DNA of 64,000 nt. It comes from Sphingobacterium daejeonense (GTDB taxonomy: Bacteria > Bacteroidota > Bacteroidia > Sphingobacteriales > Sphingobacteriaceae). Position 1 is the first letter of the stretch. Every line of letters starts with the position of its first letter. Location: contig NZ_LR590470.1 of the NCBI RefSeq assembly GCF_901472535.1, positions 4,278,001 through 4,342,000 on the forward strand, given 5' to 3'. The notes beneath the pieces were generated by a model. The model made no database searches and had not been told where the DNA came from. It worked only from the letters and a program-made list of their open reading frames with translations. Of the stretch, positions 50,870 to 61,007 are shown one piece after another. The position numbers and the translations under genes are program-made.

Positions 50870-53800
50870 TTAGAATGTTAATTGTAATCCAAAAATCACT
50901 GTTCTTGGCAATGGATAACCACCACCGCCCTGGCCAATACTCCCACTTTCCGGAGAAAATAAAGTACTTTTTGACCAATAATGTAAATTCTGACCAGTCA
51001 CAGAAAGACTCAAGTCTTCAAGCTTTGCTTTCTCAGCAATTGATCTCGGCAACCTATATGACAAGGAAACTTCTCTCCACGCCAAATAATCACCTCTATT
51101 GAAAAACATACTGCTCATCCTACTCGTATTATTTTTGAATAATTGATCAGCGAAATAATAAGTTGGATATTTGGCTCCCGTATTCTCTGGAGTATATGTA
51201 TCAAAAACATCCTGGGTTGTGTTAAATGTTCCTTGCATCATCCCCATGAACCATGCGCGTGGACCGTCATACTGCACAAATCCCAAGGCATAGTCGAAAC
51301 GTGTGGACAAACTGAAATTCTTCCATGATGAATAAATCCCAAAACCGCCAGTCCATCTAGGAACCGTTCTCCCTTGGTAAACTTGATCGTAAGAATTAAT
51401 AATGCCATCTCCATTCACATCCTTCCACATGACATCACCCAATGCTATTGGATAATGCAAAGCCTTCTCAGAGGCTGACATGCCCTCAAAAACATCAGGA
51501 TGAACTAAAGTTTTCGCTCCTATTAAGTCCTGAAGCTTCAAAGCATAATTATCTAAATCAGATTGCGTACGGATGATTCCTTCGGCTTGATACGCATAAG
51601 CTATATTTGGGTCTTGACCCTCTTGAATGCCTCCAACCCAAATAAGATCTTTGGTTACTGGATCATAGACCTGAAAACCTCCTTGTCGATTGTTTTCAAC
51701 TCCATTGTTTGGTAATTTTAAAACCTTATTGGCATTGTAAGCAGTATTTAAATTGAAATTCAACATCCAATCACTATTCCGTAGAATGTTGTAGTTCAAA
51801 TCGATCTCAAAACCTTGATTTTGCATATCACCATTGTTCGTTAAGATTGGAAATCCTCCAGCGGTGACTGGCAAAACCAATTCTGCAATCTTATCAAAAG
51901 TAGTTCGGTGATAATATGCCAATGAAAGATCCAATCGGTTCACTAACCTTGTTTCTAAACCAACCTCTTTAGTGATTAAGCTTTCCCATTTTAACCCGAA
52001 ATTACTTGGATTATTCATGGTGTAACCTACAGCACCATTGTAGTTTGAGGTCCCGTATCTTCCTTGTAAATAATAATAGCCCCTGTTATTTGCAGTAACT
52101 GGCCCTATGTCACCATTTGCTCCATAACTTGCACGAAGCTTCAAGGTATTAACGACCTGATCTTGTCCTATGAAGTTGGAGAACATCTCCTCATTATGCA
52201 AATTCCAACCGATCGAAATCCCTGGAAATGTACCCCACCTATTGTTCAATAATGTTGAATATCCATCACGACGTGCTGTCAAGGTCAATAAATACTTCTG
52301 ATCATAATCATAGTTGATACGCCCAAAGAAAGAATTAATACGGTACCTATTATGGTAAGAATCTATACTGCGAAGGTTGTCAACGCTTGTGAGCGCCAAA
52401 TCCATGAAATCATCTGTAGGTGCACCCGAACCTGAAGCTGACAAACCTTTGTTATAAGAATCAAAAAATTCCCAGCCTAGCATGGCGTCAACATTATGCT
52501 TCCCTAAAAAAGAGTCCCTATAGTTCAAAACCGAATTATATGTTTGGTTTAAGGTTTTGTCGTAACCAGCACTTGAATTTCGAGACCTTACCCAATTGCC
52601 TGGAGAGTTCAAATAATCCTTATTGAAGGCTTCATTCATACTTTGATTCAAATACCAACTCCCTGTTGATTTCCAATTGAGCTTTTCAGAAAACTTGATA
52701 TTAAAACCTTGTGAAAGTGTAAGCTTCTGGTTCTCATTATTACGGATAAATTTGTCAATATTTACCATAACATTTCCGTCCCAGTTGTCGCGACCTATCA
52801 ACAGATCCCCGTTTTCATTGTAGCCGCGCATGGTTGGAGGTGCACCTAAAGCTCTCGTCATATAGTTCGCTTCAGCATTATTAGCATCTCGCCATTTCGT
52901 GTTAGCAAAGTTCAACCCTGAAAGTGATTCCAACCACGGTTTGATCTTATAATCTCCGTTAAGAATAAATGTCAGTCGATCATAAAAAGTCTTTACGGGT
53001 ACACCTTCTTCATAATATTTTCCAAGACTTGCATAATATTTCCCTTTATCGTTTCCACCTTGCATGGCAACATTATAATCTTGAGTAAGCGCATTTTGAT
53101 TTAATGCCTGGTCACCATAATTGAATTCTGTGAAAATTATCTCCTTGCCAGTCACTGGATCAATCATCGTCCTCCAACCTTTATTCAATAATTCACGGTT
53201 GGTATCATCCAAAAACATAGTACTCCAGACAGCCTGGTTGGTTACATTCCCATCCAGGATATTGCCGTTTGCATCCTTATACTTATTGCCAGTACCAAAT
53301 GGAACTGCAGAAGTTAGTTGATTTAGTTGTGTTGGATTGTAAATCCCAGAAGTTTGAATAGATTTACGCGACCAATAGATATAATCTTCCGCGTTCAAAA
53401 ATTCAAATGGAATATTTAATGAATTCATCCCGATTTTTGCCTTGGCGGTAATGTTAGAAACACCCTCTTTTCCTCTTTTTGTTGTGATCAATACCACACC
53501 GTTTGATGCCCTTGCTCCATAGATAGCAGTAGCAGATGCATCCTTTAACACGTCAATAGATTCAATATCATCTTGGTTTATGTCTTGAAACCCCGACCGT
53601 ATCAAACCGTCTACAATGACTAAAGGCGAACCTCCACCTGTATAACTGGTTCCTCCTCTAAGGACAATATTTGGAACAGCACCTGGGCGACCCGAAAGTT
53701 TGTTGAACACGTAAACCCGGAATTGTTCCTGCTAAGGCAGAAGCGGGGTTAGATCGCACACCTGTCTCCAAAACACGCTTGTCCAACCTAGAAACTGAAC

Positions 53801-54168
53801 CCGTCAAATTTGATTTTTAATGCTGCCATAGCCCAAAACAACAACTTCATCCAAATTCTCCCCAGTCGGTACCATAAAGATCCTTAAAGAACCTAAGTTC
53901 TCTAATGTTATCGTTTGGGACTCATAACCGATCGAGGTAAATAATAGTACATCAGAAATTTCGCAGTAATACTGAAATTTCCTTGTAAATCGGTTTGTGT
54001 AGTTTGACTTTGTGTTTGATTAGAAACAGTAATACCTTCCAATGGATTCCCATCCTGATCAGTAACTGCCCCTTTGATTAAGGACTGCGAATAAGATGCT
54101 AAACTGAAGCAACTCAGAAAGATTATGGCAATAATCCCCCGCAATGAGTAATAATAAAGGTTTTTCAT
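50870..54168 (-). CDS. nanO: SusC/RagA TonB-dependent sialic acid transporter (NanO-like; frameshifts near its N-terminus)
   Basis: About 1099 residues. Signal peptide (YYYSLRGIIAIIFLSCFSLA, start 54168), then a carboxypeptidase-regulatory-like domain (LIKGAVTDQDGNPLEGITVS), the TonB-box region (NLDEVVVLGYGS), and after breaks near 53930, 53820 and 53705 the plug (LRGGTSYTGGGSPLVIVDGL; SIDVLKDASATAIYGARASN) and the barrel to the C-terminal TVIFGLQLTF. It has no STN domain, so it is not controlled by an ECF sigma relay. It imports sialic acid energised by TonB. First gene of the operon, divergent from the GntR-type regulator, with candidate operators between. Confidence 0.9.
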
Positions 54169-54191
54169 AGTAGATTTACAATAATTTGGAT

Positions 54192-54204
54192 TATGTTATA
54201 CATA
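54192..54204. promoter_or_regulatory. Candidate GntR/FadR operator 1
   Basis: The palindrome TATGTTATACATA (5-base arms, 3-base centre) fits the GntR superfamily core GTn(3)AC. It lies in the 126-base divergent region between nanO and the GntR-type regulator gene, 24 bases from the nanO start. Confidence 0.5.
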
Positions 54205-54218
54205 ATAACACATCAAAT

Positions 54219-54237
54219 GTAAGACATAATGTTTTAC
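54219..54237. promoter_or_regulatory. Candidate operator 2 in the nanO/GntR intergenic region
   Basis: Inverted repeat GTAAGACAT-A-ATGTTTTAC with 9-base arms and one mismatched pair. It sits between the two divergent starts, close to operator 1 and of different sequence. Confidence 0.5.
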
Positions 54238-54294
54238 TTCCAAACTTTTTTTTAATATTATTGTATCTTATTTCTAACCTAATACGAAAAACTT

Positions 54295-55006
54295 ATGGAG
54301 GAAAATGGCCCCGAAATGGAAAAATTAGGAAGTATTGACACTTCAAGTTTAGTGATAAGGCTGAACAAAGAATCATTCAATACATCCAAAAAAATAAAAT
54401 GACTGTAGGGGATGTTCTGCCTAAAGAGTTAGACCTTGCAGATAATTTAGGGGTAAGTAGAACTGTAGTTAGGGAGGCTTTATTGAGATTGAAAACCATT
54501 GGATTGATTGAATCAATAAAACATAAAGGTGCTGTATTGCGTAATCCTGATGTATTAGGCTCTTTGAGAAAAGTATTCCATCCCTCAATATTGGATAATG
54601 AAACATTAAAGGATATGTTCGAAATGAGATTGGCTCTGGAAGTGGGAATGGCTGATTTTATAGTAAATAATATCACCGATGAAGATCTTGATGAATTGGA
54701 CAACATCGCCAATGAAATTGTATCGGGTGACACTGCTTATCCTTGGCAAGTCGAAGATGAAATAAAATTCCACGGAAAATTATATAAGATATCAAAAAAT
54801 AGAATTCTATTGGAATTACAGGAAATGCTCATTCCAATTTTTGGAATATGTTCACCAAAGTGGATTGCTAGAAAAGGATATTGTAAAGGGTGGAATTTAT
54901 CTCTCATAAAGAATTAGTGGAAATTTTGAGGTTAAGAGATGCAAAAGCTTATAGAACCGCTATTAGAAAGCATCTGAACAACCACTTTGCTAGAATATTA
55001 GATTAA
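54295..55006 (+). CDS. GntR-family (FadR subfamily) transcriptional regulator (two frameshifts)
   Basis: The start at 54295 gives MEENGPEMEKLGSIDTSSLV; after a shift near 54360 comes QRIIQYIQKNKMTVGDVLPK and the winged helix LADNLGVSRTVVREALLRLK (helix-turn-helix). The C-terminal FCD ligand domain has FEMRLALEVGMADFIVNNIT, DEIKFHGKLYKISKN (His metal ligand), then after a shift near 54850 GGIYLSHKELVEILRLRDAK with the second His cluster and HLNNHFARIL at the end. About 237 residues, normal for FadR-type. It is divergent from the nan operon and most likely represses it until sialic acid or ManNAc binds. Breaks are probably sequencing errors. Confidence 0.87.
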
Positions 55007-55105
55007 AGATCATTACCAATTTCGGAATTCGGAAACAGTTTTTGATAATTAGCGAGTTTCAAGCACTGAAAAATTGCATAAATTAGCTAAAGAATTTTAG
55101 TGGAA

Positions 55106-55920
55106 ATGGTTTTTATAGAGTCCCATATTCCCTCTCATGCTTAGCTGATCTTGTGCATTGCATAACCTATATCCAGCAAGATTTTCCGGCAAACGGCGGG
55201 ATGTTCTATTCCACCCCCCCACACCACAATCGGGAATCTGTTTCCATTTCCATGCTCCCATTTCCCTTTACGACCCGAATACAAACCTGTTTCTTAAGCA
55301 GCCTCAATCCATAGTAGTCGGACCGCAGCTAAATCCAGTGTGGATTTATAGTAAAGATCAATACAGAACGGTCAGGGTTGGTCTACTCCCAGGAGCCTTG
55401 TTCCGACTTACTGGAATCCCTCAATATCAACTTTTAGATCAAGGAATTGACGCTGAACTCATTTTGGAAATAAAATAAAAACCCTCATCCAAGCTCTATT
55501 ACAGGCAACCAGTCCCTATTGTGCACTTGACCTAATCCAATCGTTCTTAATGCAACAACTGACAATCTGCAAGGATAAACATCACTTAGATGCTGCCATG
55601 CATATGTTATGGTCCAATCAGGAACAGATGAAGATAAACAATCTTGCTGATAAGAGCTGTTTATAAACACGACAAATGGAAAGTATAAGTCAGCAACGAA
55701 TTGGAATGCATCCCAAACTATGCCATAGAATCGTTAGATTCTCAAAAGCTTTTCAGATGCTAGAACAAGATTCATCCAATAACTTGACAAACTAGCCTAT
55801 AGTAATGAATATTTTGACCGACAACATCTCAAAAAGGACTTTAAGAGTTTTACAGGCATGAATATGGAGAACCTAATCCATGAAATTAATAATGCACAAA
55901 TTAGCATTCAAGGTAGGCTG
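55106..55920 (+). pseudogene. Degraded AraC-family regulator
   Basis: The frame changes several times, but a regulator can be followed. The N-terminus VFIESHIPSH begins at ATG 55106, then the ligand-domain piece PQSIVVGPQLNPVWIYSKDQ and VRVGLLPGALFRLTGIPQYQ (strongly like the N-terminal domain of AraC regulators with a GPQ...R...VGVRFxPGALYxLLGxP pattern). The C-terminal pieces of two helix-turn-helix units follow: RISQQRIGMHPKLYHRIVRF, and LAYSNEYFDRQHLKKDFKSF with TGMNMENLIHEI. At least four frame changes and stops lie in about 800 bases. It precedes the CDC-like gene by 115 bases on the same strand, so it may once have controlled it. Decay and sequencing errors cannot be separated here. 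Confidence 0.75.
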
Positions 55921-56034
55921 AATTATTAGCTCTGACAGATAAAGATGTCGCATTTTTAACCCCCTTATTATTTTTAAACGAACTAATTTTACCTGAAAAA
56001 TTAACATCGTTCAAATGCCTAGATCCCATTTGTC

Positions 56035-57653
56035 ATGTCAAAAAAATTATTTCGAATCCCAACTACTATTACGAGAGTAAAACCAAAGTTTGATTTCTCC
56101 AAGGTAAAATAAATCAACTCCACACCCATAAGATTGATTTCTCCCCTAACGATAAGGTGACACTTTCTTTCAAAAGAGACCTAAAGCCTTACACCAATGC
56201 GAAGCAAGAAATTACTGGTTCAGATAACTCACCAGGTTGGAAATGTGCTATTGGTAAAACTTCAGGAACTTGGGCGTCCAACCAAGTTATCGAAACAAAT
56301 TTTGCCATATCCAAAATATTCTTGGATGGGGTTTACCAAATGAAAGAACTCGTAACTGGAAATGCCAATACTGTTCCGTATGCTAGAAAGCCATTATACC
56401 TATTAGTAGATAGCCATCATTTTCAGGACGCATCAGTAAAGGTAGAAAACCCTTATAAACATGAAATAAGAGAAGTAATCAATAAGATCATTCGCAGTAA
56501 AGATATGCCCGACATTGCTTTTACGCATGGCAGTATTAAGGAATTTCAATCTTACTCCTCCCTTTTGACAAACTTCAGTGGAACAGGTCACTTCTTGGGA
56601 TTCGGGGGAAGTCATGACATTTCTTTCGATTCAAAAAGAAAAACCCATAAGTTTTACTTAGAATGTAAACAGTTGTACTATACAGTTAGCGTGAGCAACA
56701 CTATAAAAGAACCTGAGGACTTCTTTTACATAAAAGAAGAAGATCCAAACGTGGAAGATGCAGTACCTAGAAATAATATTGACCCAAATTGGGTATTCGT
56801 CGATTCAGTAGGTTACGGAAGATTGTTGTATCTCATCTTTGAAAGCGACGAAAGTTACGAAGGAATGGAAATGGACTTGGAGCAGTATGCAGATTATTGG
56901 CTTGCATCTGCAAAAGTCAATGAATCTGTACAAATAAAGGTACAAGAAAACAATGTGTCCGTACAGGTTGTAGCAATGGGTGGTTCTCCCCTAATCGCAT
57001 TAAGCTTAACAGACAGCTCCCCAGAAAGTATCAAAAAAACAATTCAAGATTATTTAAAGGGAACTAATGATGAAGTGCCGATTTCTTATTCCTTATGTAC
57101 GCTGGACATGCATTCTGTAGGAACTAGCATTTTTGTGGACTACGTAAGCCGGCAATGCCATTCTTCACCAACTAAATATAAGATTATATGGGAGACATTA
57201 ATCTGTGAAGTAAATGATGATGGTGGTGAAGGTGAAGATGTAAAGGCCATGGTAAGAATCAGAGCCTTCGACAAAAACAACAAGGATATTTTGGATGAGG
57301 ACAAATTCAATCAGAATATGCTCAAGGTCATCGAAAAAGGACTGCCTTATAAAGATTTCTTTTGGACATTCACAAAAGGAAATGAAGACAACCCTCTTCT
57401 ATTGAAACAAAATAAATTCATTACGCTGAACAAAGCAATTAGATTTCCAATGAAAGGAGATCGCGAGATAGCTAAAATAGGAATAAGAGCGGATATCTTA
57501 GAATATGACTCTGGACCAAATGATGACTTCATGGACGACCATATCACTTTGAGAATAAATGAAATCGATCCAGATGAACCTATTGTACTGACTTGTCGCG
57601 AAGAAGAATCGGTGATTAACTTTAATTTTAGAATTGTACCGCTCTATGAATAG
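56035..57653 (+). CDS. Cholesterol-dependent-cytolysin-like (thiol-activated cytolysin family) pore-forming protein, one frameshift near the start
   Basis: The long frame starts at GTG 56157 (498 residues); residues of the same protein extend upstream. An ATG at 56035 gives SKKLFRIPTTITRVKPKFDF, and one missing A near 56107 joins it to the rest, giving about 539 residues. No signal peptide is visible. Counting from 56157, hallmarks of the cytolysin core are KQLYYTVSV at 171-179 (family FKQIYYTVSV), the VGYGRLLYLIFES segment at 218-230, a Gly-Gly pair at 275-276, and VPISYSL at 307-313. The C-terminal part (about 338-498) lacks the undecapeptide ECTGLAWEWWR of classical CDCs, so cholesterol is not the expected ligand; DILEYDSGPNDDF at 446-458 looks C2-like. 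CDC-like proteins of Elizabethkingia (elilysin) work as long and short partners; no partner is in the window. Its stop abuts the opposing metallophosphoesterase stop. Confidence 0.85.
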
Positions 57654-58910
57654 CTATCCTTTAACCAATTCAAAGATGGTAATCTCAGGAGCAATACCAA
57701 CTCGTCCAGGATAACCTAAAAAGCCGTAACCCGTGTTCACATAAAGCTTGGATGATCCCTGAGTATACAATCCTGCCCATTCTTTGTAGATATATTTTGC
57801 TGGACTCCATTGGAAGTTCTCGCCACGGACACCAAACTGCATACCGTGAGTATGGCCAGCGAACATAACATCAATATCTGTATCCAATACCTGTGCTCTC
57901 CAATGTGAAGGATCATGAGACAACAATAGTTTTACAGCTTTATCATCAGTACCCAACATAGCTTTCTGCAGATCACCTTTTTTAGGAAATCTACCTGTCC
58001 CCCAGTTCTGAACCCCAACGATGGAAATCTCCTCATTGCCAACTTTCAACGTTCTATTTTCATCCATCAGAAGATCCCAACCCATTACTTTGTGAGTTTC
58101 GATAAGGTCTTGCAGGTTTTTACGCTTTGCAGGTGAGTCTCCAGGTCCGTAGTAATAATCTCCATAATCGTGGTTTCCTAAAGTGGAATACACTCCCAAA
58201 TCTGCTTTTAAATGAGAAAAGATATCTTGGTAATCACGCATTTCTGAAGCTACATTATTCACTAAGTCACCCGTGAAAAAGATAACGTCAGGCTTCTCTC
58301 CCAACAGCATCTCAACGCCACCCATCACTGCTTTTTTATTATAGAATGAACCTGAGTGAACATCCGAAATCTGTGCAATAGTCATTCCATGGAATTCCTT
58401 CGGCAAGTTCGGCAAAACTAGTTTCTGACGTCTGATGCGATAATCATATGCCGTAGAGATAACTCCCCAAGCCAATGGAATCATCGGCAAGGCTGCAACT
58501 ACGATTCCTGACTTCAGCAAAAAATCCGAACGAGAAATCCCCTTTTTAGGCACCTCCGGCAACGGTTCCTCCAAGGTCTCAATCCTCTCCTCCAAATCCT
58601 TACCTTTACCTCTAGAGAATAATCTGCCAACCCAAATTCCTCCTCTACGCAAATCATCTATTATAAGAACGATAGCATATATAAATTTACTTACCGCAGT
58701 AAGGAAAAAAGCTACTAAAATAATCGAACGTACAGAAAGAGGAATACTAAACTTAAATGAAATAAACAGACCGGCTAATAATGAAATAGAATAGCCCCAC
58801 CATAAAATAGTGAACCATCTTGTTCTTATAAACTCTATTTTCGTCGCCCTTAAGGCAAAAAAGATATAAAAATCTAATAAAAATAGTATAACCGCGTTTA
58901 GTTGCAACAT
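57654..58910 (-). CDS. Membrane-anchored metallophosphoesterase
   Basis: A 418-residue protein. About four hydrophobic segments lie at residues 5-20, 33-53, 61-83 and 133-152. The calcineurin-like domain has AQISDVHSGSF (Asp183, His185), FTGDLVNN (214-215), LGNHDYGDYY (245-248), LLSHDPSHW and AGHTHGMQFG, the full set of dinuclear metal ligands. It hydrolyses phosphoesters; the substrate is unknown. It is the last gene of a run with hemH (1-base gap) and ispH upstream, a common Bacteroidota layout. Its stop is directly adjacent to the stop of the CDC-like gene on the other strand, with no terminator between. Confidence 0.92.
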   Translation of the reverse strand: MLQLNAVILFLLDFYIFFALRATKIEFIRTRWFTILWWGYSISLLAGLFISFKFSIPLSVRSIILVAFFLTAVSKFIYAIVLIIDDLRRGGIWVGRLFSRGKGKDLEERIETLEEPLPEVPKKGISRSDFLLKSGIVVAALPMIPLAWGVISTAYDYRIRRQKLVLPNLPKEFHGMTIAQISDVHSGSFYNKKAVMGGVEMLLGEKPDVIFFTGDLVNNVASEMRDYQDIFSHLKADLGVYSTLGNHDYGDYYYGPGDSPAKRKNLQDLIETHKVMGWDLLMDENRTLKVGNEEISIVGVQNWGTGRFPKKGDLQKAMLGTDDKAVKLLLSHDPSHWRAQVLDTDIDVMFAGHTHGMQFGVRGENFQWSPAKYIYKEWAGLYTQGSSKLYVNTGYGFLGYPGRVGIAPEITIFELVKG

Positions 58911-58911
58911 C

Positions 58912-59947
58912 TTAATTTCCGTTTTCCAGCACCATCCGTTTCAGTGCTTCAATCCATTTTGGATTATCGTTTAAACTCTCGACCATATGAACCTCTTCTC
59001 CTCCCATATCCTTAAACTCATTGGCATACTCAACCTGAATCTCATCCAAGGTCTCAATGCAATCTGCAACGAAAGCAGGACTGAAAACCAAAAGTTTCTT
59101 CTTTCCTTCCTTTGCTAAATTGTGCAAAGTGTCAGATGTATATGGCTGGATCCATGGTGTCTTTCCCAATCTGGACTGAAAACAAACCGTATACTTATCC
59201 TCGGGTATATTCAGTTTCTCAACCACTGCCCTCGTGGTCGCATAGCACTGAGACAAATAACAGTAGGGGTTAGTTTCTTTCTTACAACTTTCGCACCCAA
59301 AATCAGGACACTTCAATTCTTTCTTTGGATCGATCTTGCCCAACTGACGAACTGGTAACCCATGATAACTGAACAAAAAGTGATCATAACCCGCCCAGAT
59401 CGTGCTTATGAGCATGCTCCGCAATCACATCAACCATCAAGGGGTTATCGCAGTAACTACTAACGAAACTTACTTTCGGAAAGTATTGCCACCCACGCAT
59501 TAATTCCATCACGCGATCGATTACCGAACCGGTAGTAGCTGAAGCATATTGTGGAAATAAGGGAATGACAACCAGGGAGTCCAAAAACATGCCTTCAAGA
59601 TTCTTTAGGGCATTAGGAATAGAAGGTTCTTGATAACGCATTGCCAACTCAACATGATAATCTTCACCCAACTCTTCCTGGAGTTTCTTTTGTTGACGAA
59701 TGCTATAGTGCATTAATGGTGATCCATTCTCTTCGGACCAGATTGTAGAATAAGTTTCTGCGGACTTAGAAGCTCTCCTGGGTACAATAATGCCTTTAAC
59801 CAATAACGTCCTTGAAACATAAGGTATGTCCATCACGCGAGGATCCATCAAAAATTCCGTAAGATACTTCTTCACTTCACCGGTAGTGGGTGAATTTGGA
59901 GTACCCAATTGTACCAACAAAACACCCTTTTTAGCTCTTTTACTCAT
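58912..59947 (-). CDS. hemH: Ferrochelatase (one frameshift)
   Basis: The start ATG 59947 gives MSKRAKKGVLLVQLGTPNSP, the normal HemH opening. LTEFLMDPRVMDIPYVSRTL and SEENGSPLMHYSIRQQKKLQ follow. After a shift near 59390 the active-site FSYHGLPVRQL (catalytic His) appears, then a Cys-rich stretch (CPDFGCESCKKETNPYC), ATTRAVVEKLNIPEDKYTVC, FQSRLGKTPWIQPYT and PAFVADCIETLDEI. About 345 residues rejoined, normal. It inserts iron into protoporphyrin IX, the last step of heme synthesis, in the cytoplasm or at the inner membrane. Heme would serve the cytochrome c domain encoded at 17.5 kb among others. The break is probably a sequencing error. Confidence 0.92.
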
Positions 59948-60040
59948 TCTAAACACAAAATTAAGCAATATTTACAGCAAAACAGGCGCATCGATGTCTT
60001 TCAATGGCCTGAATCAATGAATTTTAAATTTAAATGACGA

Positions 60041-60889
60041 TTAAAAGGATTCGATCGTATCCTTTACTTTTTTCATTAACCACATAGGGGTAGATGTAGC
60101 ACCACAAATACCAACCGTCTCATTGACACCAAAAATCTGTGAATCAAGCTCTTCAGAATCTGAAACAAAGTAGGTATTCGGATTTATGTTTTTGCAAACA
60201 TCAAATAAAACCTTGCCGTTAGAAGACTTCTTCCCGGAAACAAAAACAATCTTATCATATTGTTTAGCAAAATTCCCAAGATCTTCATAACGGTTTGAAA
60301 CCTGCCTGCAAATAGTATCGTTTGCTTTGACTTCATAACCACGACGAATCAACTCATCCTTAATTTCATAAAAACGATCAACACTCTTGGTCGTTTGGCT
60401 ATATAGTGTAAATGAAGAAGGCAATTCAACTGAATCTAACTCAGCGATATCCTGAAAAACGATAGCTTCATTATTGGTTTGCCCCTGCAACCCAATCACT
60501 TCAGCATGGCCATGTTTTCCAAAAATCAAGATTTTCTCATCACCATCAAAAGAAGTCTTAATGCGGTTCTGAAGTTTTAAAACAACAGGACAAGAAGCAT
60601 CTATTAAAGTAATATTGTTTTCTAAAGCAGTCTTATAGGTTTCTGGAGCCTCTCCGTGAGCACGGATCAGCACTTTCTCGTTCTGCAAGTTAGGTAGTTC
60701 ATCATGCGAAATAATGCGCAATCCTTTTGCTTTAAGTCTAGCAACCTCCTCATCATTGTGCACAATATCCCCAAGACAGTATAGATAACCATCTTCCCCG
60801 AGGATCTCTTCAGCCATATCTATCGCGTAAACTACGCCAAAACAAAAGCCTGAATCCTTATCTATAGTTACTTGCAAGTTCTTAGACAT
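60041..60889 (-). CDS. ispH: 4-hydroxy-3-methylbut-2-enyl diphosphate reductase
   Basis: A 282-residue iron-sulfur enzyme. The three cluster cysteines sit in DSGFCFGVV (Cys16), LIDASCPVV and VGICGATSTPMWL. RAHGEAPETYKTALE (His), IFGKHGHAEVIGLQGQT (His) and SQTTKSVDRFYE (catalytic Thr region) are also present. It makes IPP and DMAPP in the last step of the methylerythritol phosphate pathway. Intact. It starts 93 bases upstream of hemH on the same strand and has its own upstream region. Confidence 0.96.
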   Translation of the reverse strand: MSKNLQVTIDKDSGFCFGVVYAIDMAEEILGEDGYLYCLGDIVHNDEEVARLKAKGLRIISHDELPNLQNEKVLIRAHGEAPETYKTALENNITLIDASCPVVLKLQNRIKTSFDGDEKILIFGKHGHAEVIGLQGQTNNEAIVFQDIAELDSVELPSSFTLYSQTTKSVDRFYEIKDELIRRGYEVKANDTICRQVSNRYEDLGNFAKQYDKIVFVSGKKSSNGKVLFDVCKNINPNTYFVSDSEELDSQIFGVNETVGICGATSTPMWLMKKVKDTIESF

Positions 60890-60915
60890 AATACAAAGTT
60901 ATCAATTTTTTTGCC

Positions 60916-60951
60916 AAAAAAAAATGAAAAGCTGCTTCACAGCAGCTTTTC
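60916..60951 (-). terminator. Rho-independent terminator after the DUF3823 gene
   Basis: A perfect 11-base stem GAAAAGCTGCT (60926-60936) / AGCAGCTTTTC (60941-60951) with loop TCAC; on the minus strand it is followed by ATTTTTTTTTG. It separates the susC/susD operon from ispH. Confidence 0.93.
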
Positions 60952-61007
60952 TAAACCATATAAACACTTAAACCAAATAAGTAATTTTAGAAGGCTCTAA
61001 ATATTAC

